From assembly GCF_024124765.2 (NCBI RefSeq), contig NZ_JAMXSR020000002.1, positions 1,511,001-1,575,000 of the forward strand: a DNA stretch of 64,000 nucleotides, in the 5' to 3' direction. The notes under the pieces are model-generated. The model was not told where the DNA came from. It saw only the letters and a list, made by a program, of their open reading frames with translations, and made no database searches. Below, piece by piece: positions 32,741 through 42,574 of this stretch; within the stretch, counting starts at the first letter, position 1, and each line of letters opens with the position of its first letter. The stretch comes from Sphingomonas sp. H160509. Lineage in GTDB: Bacteria > Pseudomonadota > Alphaproteobacteria > Sphingomonadales > Sphingomonadaceae. Both the position numbers and the translations under genes were made by a program.

Positions 32741-34256
32741 ATGACTCGCCGCGACGTCGGGTTGGGGATCGGCGCGGCGCTGCTTCCCTTCCCTTTGCAT
32801 GCCGCGATGGTGATCGACGTGCGCAAACTCGGTGCGCGCGGCAATGGGCGGACGATCGACAGCACCGCGATCAACGGCGCTATTGCCGCCGCCGCCAAGG
32901 CCGGCGGGGGCACCGTGACCATCCCCGCGGGCCGCTATCTCTGCTTCTCGATCCGGCTCAAAAGCCATGTGACGATCCAGCTTGCCAAGGGCGCGGTAAT
33001 CGAGGCGGCGGATCCCGCGCGGCATGCCGGACGCTACGGCCTGCCTGAGGACAATGGCGAGCAACTATACCAGGATTTCGGCCACAGCCATTGGCGTAAC
33101 AGCCTGTTCTGGGGCGACGATGTCGAGAACGTCGCGATTGTCGGCCCCGGCCTGATCCACGGGCTCGGGCTGACACGCGACGGTCCCGGTGCGCGGTGGA
33201 AGGTGCAGACCGGCGAGCGGCCGCTGTCGATGCGCCAGATGAGTGCGACCGAAATCGCCCGGCTCGAACCCGATGCTGCGCGCATGAACGGTCTCGGCAA
33301 CAAGGCTATCGCGTTCAGGAACGGCCGCAATATCCGACTGTCCGGCTTTTCGATGCTCAAATGCGGGCATTTCGCCATCCTCGCAACGGGCACGCGCGAC
33401 CTGCACATCCACGACCTGACGATCGACACGGATCGCGACGGCATCGACCTCGATTGCGTCCAGCGCTCGATCGTCGAGCGATGCCGGGTCAACACGCCGA
33501 ACGACGACGCGATCGTCATCAAGAGCAGTTTCGCGCTCGGCCGCGCGGTCGCTTCGGAGGACGTGACCGTGCGGCATTGCGCCGTCTCGGGCTATGATCT
33601 CGGCACGATGCTTGATGGCACGCGAAGAACGACGCAGCAACTCGCGCCCGACCGCGACCGCGTGACAGGGCGGATCAAGCTCGGGACCGAAAGCAACGGG
33701 GGGATACCGACGCATCCTGATCGAGGATTGCAGCTTCACCCACTGCCGCGGGCTCGCGCTGGAAACGGTGGATGGCGGGTTGATGGAGGACGTCGTCGCA
33801 CGCCGCATCACGATGCGCGACGTGACGACCGCGCCGCTGTTCCTGCGGATCGGCGACCGACGCCGCGGTCCAGCCGGAACGCAGGTAGGTGCGATCCGGC
33901 GGGTAAAGCTAAACGACATCGACGCCACGGGGATCGATCACCGCTTCGCCGCGGCGATCGCCGGGCTGCCCGGCCATCCGGTCGAGGACATCACGTTATC
34001 CCGCATCCATCTGTCCTATCGTGGCGGCGGCACGCCCGAGGATGCCGCACGCAGGCCTGAAGACCTCGCCGGCGCCTACCCGGAGCCGAGCATGTTCGGC
34101 GTACTGCCCGCCTGGGGCTTGTGGGTCCGGCATGCGAAGGGCCTCGTGATCGACCGCCTCGACCTCGCCAAGACTTCGCCCGATGCGCGCCCGCCCTTCG
34201 CAACCGAGAATGCGACCGGACTTTCAATAACGCGGACGCCGCTCTGGCGCGGTTAG
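32741..34256 (+). CDS. GH28 family pectin glycosidase (polygalacturonase-like; one frame break)
   Basis: Tat-like leader (MTRRDVGLGIGAALLPFP), then the beta-helix start VIDVRKLGARGNGRTIDSTA. GH28 motifs are IDTDRDGIDLDC, NTPNDDAIVIKSSFALGR and GRIKLGTESNGG (the RIK substrate-binding motif). The usual Gly-His-Gly block is replaced by a GYDLGTMLDGT segment, marking a subfamily distant from classical endo-polygalacturonases. It may act on RG-I backbone or ends. The frame break is at G6 33698-33703 (one surplus base), just after RIK. Corrected length ~504 aa. It follows rhamnose dehydrogenase by 20 bases. Confidence 0.85.
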
Positions 34257-34329
34257 CGTTTGACCTGAGCCCGGAACGCCTTTACCAAATCGTACATAGC
34301 AATACCACATAGTGGATTGGGAGGGTGCG

Positions 34330-34645
34330 ATGTCGATCCATGCGTTCAGGATGCAGCTGAAGCCCGGCGTGGTCGATGAATACCGCAAGCGCCACGACGA
34401 GATCTGGCCCGAACTGTCCGCCTTGCTGACCGAAAGCGGCATCCATGACTATTCGATCTTCCTCGACGAGGCGACGCTGGCGCTGTTCGCCGTCCTGAAG
34501 CTCGCCGAACCGAACACCCGCGATGCCCTCCCCCGATCACCCGGTGATGAAACGCTGGTGGGACCACATGGCGCCGCTGATGGAGGTTGAGGATAACAAC
34601 CGCCCGAAGGAATGGTCGTTGCCGCTGATCTTCCATCATGCTTGA
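34330..34645 (+). CDS. rhaM: L-rhamnose mutarotase RhaM (one frame break)
   Basis: After correction it is 104 aa, exactly the length of known RhaM. MSIHAFRMQLKPGVVDEYRK, RHDEIWPELSALLTESGIHD and YSIFLDEATLALFAVLKL match the family. Past the C5 run 34530-34534 (one surplus base), the other frame supplies the MKRWWDHMAPLMEV signature and LPLIFHHA tail. It interconverts alpha and beta anomers of L-rhamnose, giving the dehydrogenase its preferred anomer. The stop overlaps the start of the GH35 gene. Strong evidence that L-rhamnose is a product of this locus. Confidence 0.93.
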
Positions 34646-37600
34646 TCGTACACGCCTGATCGGGCTGGCACTCGCCACCGCGCTGACGCCGGTCGCCGCG
34701 ACGGCGCAGGTCGCACGCCCAACGCAGAATCTCGCCGCGCCGGTCAAGACATTCGGCCGCGTGTCGTACGATGCACGGTCGCTGATGATCGATGGCAAGC
34801 GTCAGGTGATCTGGTCGAGCGAATTTCACCCGTTCCGCCTGCCCAGCCCCGATCTGTGGCGCGACATCCTGCAGAAGATGAAGGCGAGCGGGTTCAACAC
34901 CGTCGCGCTGTATTTCGACTGGGGATATCACAGCCCGAAACAGGGCGTGTACGACTTCACCGGCATCCGCGACGTCAAGCGCGTGCTGGCGATGGCGCAG
35001 GAAGAAGGGCTCTACGTCATCACCCGCGCCGGGCCGTATGTGAATGCGGAATTGTCGCGCGGCGGGTTTCCGGGCTGGCTGGTCAACCAGAAGGCCCGCG
35101 CGAGGACCGACGATCCGGCCTACCTCGCGGCGGTCGATGAGTGGCTCGGCCACGTCAACGCGATCATCGCGCGGCACCAGATCAACGGCGACGGCAAGGG
35201 CCATAGCGGCAGCGTCATCCTCCACCAGATCGAGAACGAACTGGCGCTGACCACGCCCGCGCAGCGCCGCTACATGGACCATCTCTACGCCAAGGCACGC
35301 GCCGACGGCATCACCGTGCCGCTGTTCCACAACGACCAGGGCCGCAACGGATACTGGGTGCCCGAAAGCTCGACCGTCGCGAACGTCGTGAAGGGGCCGG
35401 GCGATCTCTACGCGTTCGACGGCTATCCAGGTGGCACCTGCACCGTCGCGGGCACGCCGACGCGCGGCGTCGCGGCACCCGACTGGGGGTTCTACGGTCC
35501 CGGCGGCGCAAAGGGCGGCGCGTCCGCCTCGCCCGACACGCCGGCCTTCCTCGCCGAGTTCGGTGGCGGCTGGTTCGATTACTGGGGCTCGAACGGCGGC
35601 TACGAATGCAACGCCATCCAGCGCGGCAAGCGATTCCAGCGCGTGTTCTACGGCACCAATCTCGCCAACGGCATCGACATCCAGAGCTTCTACATGGGCT
35701 ATGGCGGGACGAGCTGGGGCTGGCTCCCCGCCCCGGTCGTGTTCACGAGCTACGATTACGGCGCGGCGATCTCCGAAGCGCGCGAGGTGCGCAGCAAGGC
35801 GGAGGAGATGAAACAGCTCGGCGGGCTGATCGCCGCGGTGCCTGACCTAGCGGGCATGGTCCCCGCCGCGCCGCTGCAGGTGTCGTCGCCGAACGTGCAG
35901 GCGTATCACAACCGCAGCCCGGAGAGCGATGCGCGCTTCCTGATGGTGACGCACAAGCCGTCCAACGGCCAGACCGACGACCGCTTCACGATCACCGCCG
36001 ACCTGCCCGACGGGCGCTACACCTTCCCGCAGGCCGAGCCGATGCGGCTGAACGGGTTCGACGCGAAATGGCTGGTTGCGGGGGGTTAATCTCGGCGGGC
36101 AACGGCTGGTCTATTCGACGTCCGAATTGCAAGCCGCGCTGACGATCGATCGCGGCGACGTGATGCTGCTGTACGGTCGCGCTGGAGAGACCGGCGAGAC
36201 GGTGTTGCGCTATGCGTCCGCACCGACGGTGACACTGCTCGAAGGCACCGCCACCAGCGCGTTCGACGCAGCGAAGGGCGATCTCCGGCTCGATTATACG
36301 CATGCCGGGCGCGCGGTAGTGCGAATTACCGGTGGCGGGCGCCCTGCCCTCACGCTGATCATCGCCGACGAGGCCGAGGCGGTACGCTATTGGCGGGGCA
36401 GCGACGCGGTGCTCGTGCGTGGGCCCGCGTTGCTGCGCTCGACCAAGGCGACCGGCGGCACGCTGGCGCTGACCGGCGATACTGCCGACACGACTCCGCT
36501 CGAAATCTGGGCTCCTACCGCGCTTCGGTCCGCGCAATGGAACGGCACCGCGGTTGCTACGAAAGCGACGGTGATCGGCAGCCGAACCGCGACGGCGGCA
36601 TTGCCCGGTCCCGCCCCGGTCGTACTCCCGGCGCTGACCAATTGGCGGATGGCGCAGGGTTCGCCCGAAGCCACACCCGGATTCCGACGACAGCAGCTGG
36701 CAGGCGATCGACGGACGCGGCAGTGCGACGACGACCGCAAAACCCGATGGCCAACCGAACCTGACGATGGACTCCTACGGCTTCCACGACGGCGACGTCT
36801 GGTATCGCGGCCGCTTCACCGGCACGCCCGATGCGAAGCAGATCGCGCTGTTTTACGGCGCGGGGGGTCGGGGATGGTACAGGTCTGGGTCGATGACCAG
36901 TTCGTTGGCCAGAATGAGCTGCCGAGCGGCCTGCCGCGGCCGATCACGACCGGGCTCGCGCGGTTCGACTTGCCCGCCTCCGCACAGTCGAACGGCGAGC
37001 ATGTCGTCAGCGTCATGGTGCGCAACAACGGGCATAATTGGGACCTCGATTCCGACGATTATCACAAGGAAGCGCGCGGGCTGGTTTCCGCATCGATCGA
37101 GGCGCCGGGCGGGCGCAGCTTCGGCGTACCGATCGCGTGGAAGATCCAGGGCAAGCTCGGCGGCGAGGAGCTCCCCGATCCGGCGCGCGGCCCCGCCAAC
37201 AACGGCGGCCAATATGGCGAACGGTTCGGCTGGCACCTGCCGGGCTTCGACGACAAGGCCTGGGTCGCAGCGACCATCCCCGCCACCACGGCGACGCCCG
37301 GCACGACCTGGTATCGTACGCGGTTCGATCTCGCCGTGCCGAAGGGCCAGGACACGACGATCGCCCTCGCATTCGGCGACACGACGACCCCGCGCTCGGT
37401 CGCCCGCTACCGTGCGCTGCTGTTCGTCAACGGCTGGAACATGGGGCAGTTCATCGCGCATGTCGGACCGCAGCGCGTGTTCCCGATCCCCGAGGGCATC
37501 ATCAACCACCACGGCGCGAACACCGTCGCGCTCGCGGTCACGTCCGACGGCGCGCCCGGCGATGCGATCGAGCAGGTCCGCCTGGTGACGATGCGCACCG

Positions 37601-37662
37601 TCAAGGGCGGCGTGCCGGTGCGGATGGTCGCGGCACCCGACCGGCTCGGCGCCGCCAAATGA
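34638..37662 (+). CDS. Beta-galactosidase, GH35 (three frame breaks)
   Basis: Signal peptide (LIGLALATALTPVAATAQ), then the GH35 TIM barrel: SSEFHPFRLPSPDLWRDIL, TVALYFDWGYHSPKQGVYDF, ITRAGPYVNAELSRGGFPGW. The acid/base Glu is in ILHQIENELAL and the nucleophile Glu in FLAEFGGGWFDYWG. C-terminal beta-sandwich domains follow (YGFHDGDVWYRGRFTG, WYRTRFDLAVPKG, LLFVNGWNMGQFIAHVGP). Frame breaks: G6 36080-36085 (surplus), CC 36684-36685 (surplus), G6 36862-36867 (one short). Corrected length ~1007 aa. It would release galactose from RG-I beta-1,4-galactan side chains, alongside the adjacent GH53. Confidence 0.9.
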
Positions 37663-38891
37663 TCACGCGCAGAACATTTGGTGCGGGCGCTGGGGCAGCC
37701 TGTCTCGCCAGCATCGCACCAGCTGCAACGGTCGCACGCGGCACAAGGCCATGGCCCTATCTGACCGGCGCGGACGTCTCGTGGATCCCGGAGGACGAGT
37801 TCGCCGGCGCGACGTATTTTGAGAACGGTGTCGCCAAGGACCCGCTCGCAATCCTGCGCGATGCGGGGTTCAACGCGATCAAGCTGCGGCTGTTCGTCGA
37901 TCCTGCTAAGGGGTATTCGAGCGGCAAGCCGGGCGGGCCGTGGTGCGACCTGCCGCGCACGATCGCGTTCGCCAAGCGGATCAAGGCCGCCGGTTTCCAC
38001 CTGTCGCTGACGCTGCATTATTCAGACACTTGGGCCGACCCGCAGCATCAGGACAAGCCCGCCGCCTGGGCTGCGCTCACCTTTCCCCAACTGGTCGAGG
38101 CAGTCCACCGCCATACCGTCGACGCGCTGTCGGCGATGAAGCGCGCAGGCGCCGCACCCGATCTGGTCGTGATCGGCAACGAGACGACCTTCGGCATGCT
38201 CTGGCCCGACGGACGCGTGCCGCTGACCATCCCTACCGGCAATCCGCAGACCGATGCGGTGCACATGAACGTGCCCGGCGCAGGCGGGTACGACCGGTTC
38301 GCGATGCTGTTGAAAGCCGGGATTGCAGGCGCGCGCGAAGCGACGCCCGAGGCGCGGGTGGCGGTGCACAATCATCTCGGGCGGCATTGGCCGATCGTCC
38401 GCTACTGGATGGACAATCTCCTTCAGCGCGGCGTCAAATTCGATGCCACCGGCTTCTCCTGTTACCAGCAACAGGCGCAGGGCGACTGGGCGCGAACCTT
38501 TACCGAGTTCGCCAAGGCCTATCCCGAACATGGCTTCCTCGCGCTCGAATATTCGTCGCGCAAACGCTACGTGAACGACCTTGTCCACGCACAACCGCAC
38601 GGCTGGGGCAGCTTTATTTGGGAGCCGACGCGGCACCAGGAAGCGATCTTCACGCATAATGGCACGCCCGCCGGCGAAGGGCCCAAGCCCGACCTCCTCT
38701 CGCAGGGGATCAACGCCGCCGAAGCGCCCGGCGCCGTGACGACACCAATCGTGCCGACGCCACCGAACGGCACGACGCCGTCGACCGGTCATGGCGGCCG
38801 CTACGAAGCGGACCCCGAATTTCTCACCCTCTATCGGACGATGGCGCGCGACTACGGGCTCAGCCCTGCGCGTCCCAACAGGAGACTATAA
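37659..38891 (+). CDS. Arabinogalactan endo-beta-1,4-galactanase, GH53
   Basis: 410 aa with a twin-Arg leader (MITRRTFGAGAGAACLASIA). GH53 features: LTGADVSWIPEDEFAGATYF, NAIKLRLFVDPAKGYS, LSLTLHYSDTWADPQHQDKP, acid/base Glu in VVIGNETTFGMLWPDG, nucleophile Glu in FLALEYSSRKRYVND. It cuts galactan side chains internally, feeding oligomers to GH35. ATG at 37659 overlaps the GH35 stop (ATGA), so the two are co-translated. Intact frame. The long PxxP-like segment near 350-380 is a linker or loop. Confidence 0.92.
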   Translation: MITRRTFGAGAGAACLASIAPAATVARGTRPWPYLTGADVSWIPEDEFAGATYFENGVAKDPLAILRDAGFNAIKLRLFVDPAKGYSSGKPGGPWCDLPRTIAFAKRIKAAGFHLSLTLHYSDTWADPQHQDKPAAWAALTFPQLVEAVHRHTVDALSAMKRAGAAPDLVVIGNETTFGMLWPDGRVPLTIPTGNPQTDAVHMNVPGAGGYDRFAMLLKAGIAGAREATPEARVAVHNHLGRHWPIVRYWMDNLLQRGVKFDATGFSCYQQQAQGDWARTFTEFAKAYPEHGFLALEYSSRKRYVNDLVHAQPHGWGSFIWEPTRHQEAIFTHNGTPAGEGPKPDLLSQGINAAEAPGAVTTPIVPTPPNGTTPSTGHGGRYEADPEFLTLYRTMARDYGLSPARPNRRL

Positions 38892-40004
38892 GTGGCTGCC
38901 CTCACCCATAACGTGCCGCGCGCGGACGTGACCGCCGCGATCGCCAAGCTGATGGACAACCTCGTCAACATCAAGGACGAGACCGGCGAGTTCCTGCTGC
39001 GCCTCGAAGACGGCCGGGTCATCGACACCAAGGGCTGGGCGGGCTGGGAATGGACCCACGGCGTCGGCCTGTTCGGGATGTGGCGCTATTACGAGCAGAC
39101 CGGCGACGCGGGCGCGCTGGCGATCATCAAGCAGTGGTTCGAGGATCGTTTCGCCGAGGGCACGCCGACCAAGAACATCAACACCGTCGCGCCGTTCATC
39201 ACGCTCGCCTATCTCTACGAGCGCGAGCCGGATCCGCGCTACATCCCCTATCTCGACACCTGGGCCGAGTGGCTGATGGCACCGGACGGATTGCCCAAGA
39301 CCGAGGAGGGCGGGTTCCAGCATATCGTCTATAACGACGAGAATCCGGGCGAGATGTGGGACGACACGCTGATGATGTCGGTGTTGCCGCTCGCCAAGAT
39401 CGGCCTGCTGCTCAACCGCCCGCACTATGTCGAGGAGGCCAAGCGGCAGTTCCTCGTCCATATCAAATACCTGTTCGACAAGAAGACCGGGCTCTGGTTC
39501 CACGGCTGGGACTTCAACGGGCGGCACAATTTCGCGGAGGCGCTGTGGGCCCGCGGCAATTGCTGGGTGACGATCGCGATCCCGGAGATCATCGAGATCC
39601 TCGACCTGCCGGTGGGCGACGCGTTCCGCACCTTCCTGACCGATACGCTCGCAGCGCAGGTGAAGACGCTCGCCGAGACGCAGGACGAGAGCGGCCTGTG
39701 GCACACGCTGGTGATGGACCCGACCAGCTATCTCGAGGCGTCGGCGACCGCGGGCTTCGCCTACGGCATCCTGAAGGGCGTCCGGAAGGGCTATCTGCCG
39801 CGCCACTATGAGACGGTCGGGATCAAGGCCGTGCAGGGCGTGCTCGCCAATATCGACGAGGCCGGCGAACTGAAGCAGGTCAGCTTCGGCACAGCGATGG
39901 GCGACACGCAGCAATTCTACAAGGATATCGCGCTCACCTCGATGCCTTACGGCCAGAGCCTCGCGATGGTCGCGCTCGCCGAGTTCCTGCGGACCTATAT
40001 CTGA
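38892..40004 (+). CDS. Unsaturated rhamnogalacturonyl hydrolase, GH105 (YteR/RhiN type)
   Basis: 370 aa, (alpha/alpha)6 barrel. Motifs: DTKGWAGWEWTHGVGLFGMW, KNINTVAPFITLAYLYE, ENPGEMWDDTLMMSVLPLA (the conserved Asp here is the catalytic acid of YteR), WFHGWDFNGRHNFAEALWARGNC (split over the barrel) and TSYLEASATAGFAYGI. It hydrates and removes the unsaturated GalA left on Rha by PL11/PL26. The start is GTG 38892, directly after the GH53 stop, with AGGAGA 4-9 bases upstream. There is no signal peptide, so it works in the cytosol on imported disaccharides, yielding rhamnose plus the KduI substrate. Confidence 0.92.
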   Translation: MAALTHNVPRADVTAAIAKLMDNLVNIKDETGEFLLRLEDGRVIDTKGWAGWEWTHGVGLFGMWRYYEQTGDAGALAIIKQWFEDRFAEGTPTKNINTVAPFITLAYLYEREPDPRYIPYLDTWAEWLMAPDGLPKTEEGGFQHIVYNDENPGEMWDDTLMMSVLPLAKIGLLLNRPHYVEEAKRQFLVHIKYLFDKKTGLWFHGWDFNGRHNFAEALWARGNCWVTIAIPEIIEILDLPVGDAFRTFLTDTLAAQVKTLAETQDESGLWHTLVMDPTSYLEASATAGFAYGILKGVRKGYLPRHYETVGIKAVQGVLANIDEAGELKQVSFGTAMGDTQQFYKDIALTSMPYGQSLAMVALAEFLRTYI

Positions 40005-40018
40005 CCCTGCGGCGTGCC

Positions 40019-42574
40019 TTGCTTGCGGCCGCGCTGTGGCTCGGGGCACCAGCCTCGGCCGAGCCGGTCGCACGTCTCGTGTCGTTCGCGCCCGGGGCGG
40101 GTCTCGCACTGGCGGACGCGCAAGGCATCGCGCGCGTGGTGACCGCGCCGGGTGACCACGAGGTCGTCCGGATCGCCGCCGCCGACCTGACGAGCGACCT
40201 CCGCCGCGTGACCGGTGCCACGACTGCCAACGGCACGCAGATCTGGCTCGGCACGCTCGGTCGCAACCCCGCGATCGACCGGCTGGTCCGGCGGGGCACG
40301 CTCGACGTCTCGAAACTGCGCGGCGCGTGGGAGAGCTTCGTGATCGCCACCGTCGCCAACCCCGCACCCGGTATCCCGGCAGCGCTGGTGATCGTCGGCA
40401 GCGATCGTCGCGGGACCGCGTTCGGCGCGTACGAGCTGTCACGCGCGATCGGTGTGTCGCCGTGGCATTGGTGGGCCGACGCCACGCCCGAGCATCACGC
40501 CGCGATTTATGCGGCGACCGGTCTCCACCGCTTCGGGCCGCCGTCGGTCCAGTATCGCGGGATTTTCCTCAACGACGAGGACTGGGGGCTGCAACCCTGG
40601 GCTGCCAGCACGTTCGAGCCCGAGGCCGGCACGATCGGGCCGAAGACCTATGCCAAACTGTTCGAGCTCATGCTGCGGCTGAAGGCGAACATGGTCTGGC
40701 CGGCGATGCACAAAGTCACCGCGCCGTTCAACGCGAACCCGGAGAATGCGCGCCTCGCCGACCGCTATGCGATCGTCATGGGATCGAGCCATGCCGAGCC
40801 GATGCTGCGCAACAATGTCGGCGAATGGACGGCGCCGGCGACAGAGTTCAACTATGTGACCAACCCCGCCGGCGTGGCCGACTATTGGCGCACGCGCGTC
40901 CGAGCGAACGGCCAGTACGAGAGCGTCTGGACGCTCGGGATGCGCGGCATCCACGACAGCGGGATCGTCGGCCCGACCACCGACGATGCGCGCCGATCGT
41001 TGCTCGAACGCATATTCACCGATCAGCGCGCGATGCTGGCGCGCGGCGTGAATCGGGATCTGACGCGCGTCTCGCAGGTCTTCACGCCGTACAAGGAAGT
41101 GCTCGACGTATATCGCGGCGGGCTGAAGGTACCCGACGACGTCACGCTGATGTGGCCCGACGATAATTTCGGCTATATCCGCCACGTCCCCGACGCCGCC
41201 GAGCGCGCGCGGTCGGGCGGATCGGGCATCTATTATCACTTGTCCTATCTCGGCGCGCCGCTGTCGTATCTCTGGCTGTCGACCACCCCGCCCGCGCTGA
41301 TCCGCGAGGAACTTGGGCGGGCTTGGGACGCGGGTGCACGGCGGATGTGGGTCGCCAATGTCGGTGACCTCAAGCCTGCGGAACTCGCGACCGATTATTT
41401 CCTGCAGCTTGCGTGGGACGTACCGGGCACGCGCGGCAAACCGATCGATACCGTCGTCACGGACTGGGCGGCCGGCACGGTCGGCGCTGATGTCGCGCCG
41501 GAGATCGGCGCGATCATGGCCGAGCATCACCGGCTTAATTTCCAGCGCCGGCCCGAGCATCTGCAATGGTGGCTGCCCGGTGAACTCTCGAAGCCGAGCC
41601 CGCTTGCCCCTGCCGAGATCGCAACCCGCCTTGCCGCCTTCGATACGTTGCGCGCGCGCGTCCGCTCGATCGTGCAGCGCATTGTGCCCGACCGACGCGA
41701 CGCGTTCTTCGAGCTGGTCGACTATCCGGTGACCGCGGCGGCACTTGCCAACACGCGCGTGTTCGATGCCGAGGCGCATGACCGCCTGCGCGATACCGAT
41801 CCGGTTAGTGCGACGGTAGCTGGCGAGCGATCGCGTGCAGCGGACGCTGAAATCACCGCGCTGACGAGCCGCTACAATACCGAGGTCGCTGGTGGAAAGT
41901 GGCGGGGAATGATGGCAGTCGAACCCGCCGACGGGCAATGGCGCCGTTACCGCTTGTCGGTTCCAATCCTGCCCGCCCCAACTGCACCTCCCCGGCGGAG
42001 GCCGGGGCCCAGTTGGAAGGTCCCTGGTGAGATCGCGCCGCCCTCCGTTACCTCGACCGTGCTAACTGGGCCCCGGCCTTCGCCGGGGAACCGGGAGGTT
42101 TTGCCAACGGCAATGATCGTGATCGAGGCGGAAGAGGCAGAAGGTCCACGCACCGGCTGGCGCGTGGTCGACGGCCTCGGCCGCAACGGTGCGGCGGTAG
42201 CGACCAGCGTACCGGCGACGCTGTCGTACACTGTCACGCTCCCGCCCGGTCGCTGGCAACTCTCAGCGGAAATGTTGCCGACCTACCCGACGATCGAAGG
42301 CGCTGACCTCGCGGTATCGGTCGCGATCGACGGCAGGCCGCCCGTTCGCGTCGGTGTTCCGCGCAAGACCGGCGACAGCGCATGGGCGCTCGCGGTGCTC
42401 GACAACCGTTTCGACCTCGCGCTGCCGACACCGCTCGCGGCCGGACGGCACAGTGTGACGATCGGGATCGACGACCCCGCGATCGTGTTCGACGCGCTGC
42501 GCTTCGATCCACTTCCCGCTTCCACTTCATCTCCAGCCAACGCCGGTACCCAAGGACTCTCGCATGGCCACTGA
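40019..42574 (+). CDS. GH115 alpha-glucuronidase with a repeat element inside the frame
   Basis: About 851 aa. A leader (LLAAALWLGAPASAEP) is followed by GH115 core sequence: GTAFGAYELSRAIGVSPWHW, YRGIFLNDEDWGLQPWA, LRLKANMVWPAMHKVTAPFN, VMGSSHAEPMLRNNVGEW, VTLMWPDDNFGYIRHVP, GIYYHLSYLGAPLSYLWL. The C-terminal beta domain resumes with GPRTGWRVVDGLGRNGAAVA. Between them, bases 41988-42090 are an inverted-repeat element read through as a Pro-rich linker. Start is TTG 40019 or CTG 40007, since no ATG is in frame. GH115 removes glucuronic or methylglucuronic acid from side chains. In this context arabinogalactan or RG-I branches are likelier than xylan. Confidence 0.88.
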   Translation: MLAAALWLGAPASAEPVARLVSFAPGAGLALADAQGIARVVTAPGDHEVVRIAAADLTSDLRRVTGATTANGTQIWLGTLGRNPAIDRLVRRGTLDVSKLRGAWESFVIATVANPAPGIPAALVIVGSDRRGTAFGAYELSRAIGVSPWHWWADATPEHHAAIYAATGLHRFGPPSVQYRGIFLNDEDWGLQPWAASTFEPEAGTIGPKTYAKLFELMLRLKANMVWPAMHKVTAPFNANPENARLADRYAIVMGSSHAEPMLRNNVGEWTAPATEFNYVTNPAGVADYWRTRVRANGQYESVWTLGMRGIHDSGIVGPTTDDARRSLLERIFTDQRAMLARGVNRDLTRVSQVFTPYKEVLDVYRGGLKVPDDVTLMWPDDNFGYIRHVPDAAERARSGGSGIYYHLSYLGAPLSYLWLSTTPPALIREELGRAWDAGARRMWVANVGDLKPAELATDYFLQLAWDVPGTRGKPIDTVVTDWAAGTVGADVAPEIGAIMAEHHRLNFQRRPEHLQWWLPGELSKPSPLAPAEIATRLAAFDTLRARVRSIVQRIVPDRRDAFFELVDYPVTAAALANTRVFDAEAHDRLRDTDPVSATVAGERSRAADAEITALTSRYNTEVAGGKWRGMMAVEPADGQWRRYRLSVPILPAPTAPPRRRPGPSWKVPGEIAPPSVTSTVLTGPRPSPGNREVLPTAMIVIEAEEAEGPRTGWRVVDGLGRNGAAVATSVPATLSYTVTLPPGRWQLSAEMLPTYPTIEGADLAVSVAIDGRPPVRVGVPRKTGDSAWALAVLDNRFDLALPTPLAAGRHSVTIGIDDPAIVFDALRFDPLPASTSSPANAGTQGLSHGH
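41988..42090. repeat. REPIN-like inverted pair, family B, inside the GH115 gene
   Basis: Left arm CCCCGGCGGAGGCCGGGGCC-CAGTTGG (41988-42016) and right arm, in opposite orientation, TAACTGGGCCCCGGCC-TTCGCCGGGG (42062-42090) are near-identical. Each can fold on itself (CCCCGG...CCGGGG) and the two can pair over a 45-base spacer. All three frames matter here: the GH115 frame stays open through the element. This element type is normally intergenic in sphingomonads (general knowledge). Confidence 0.7.
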
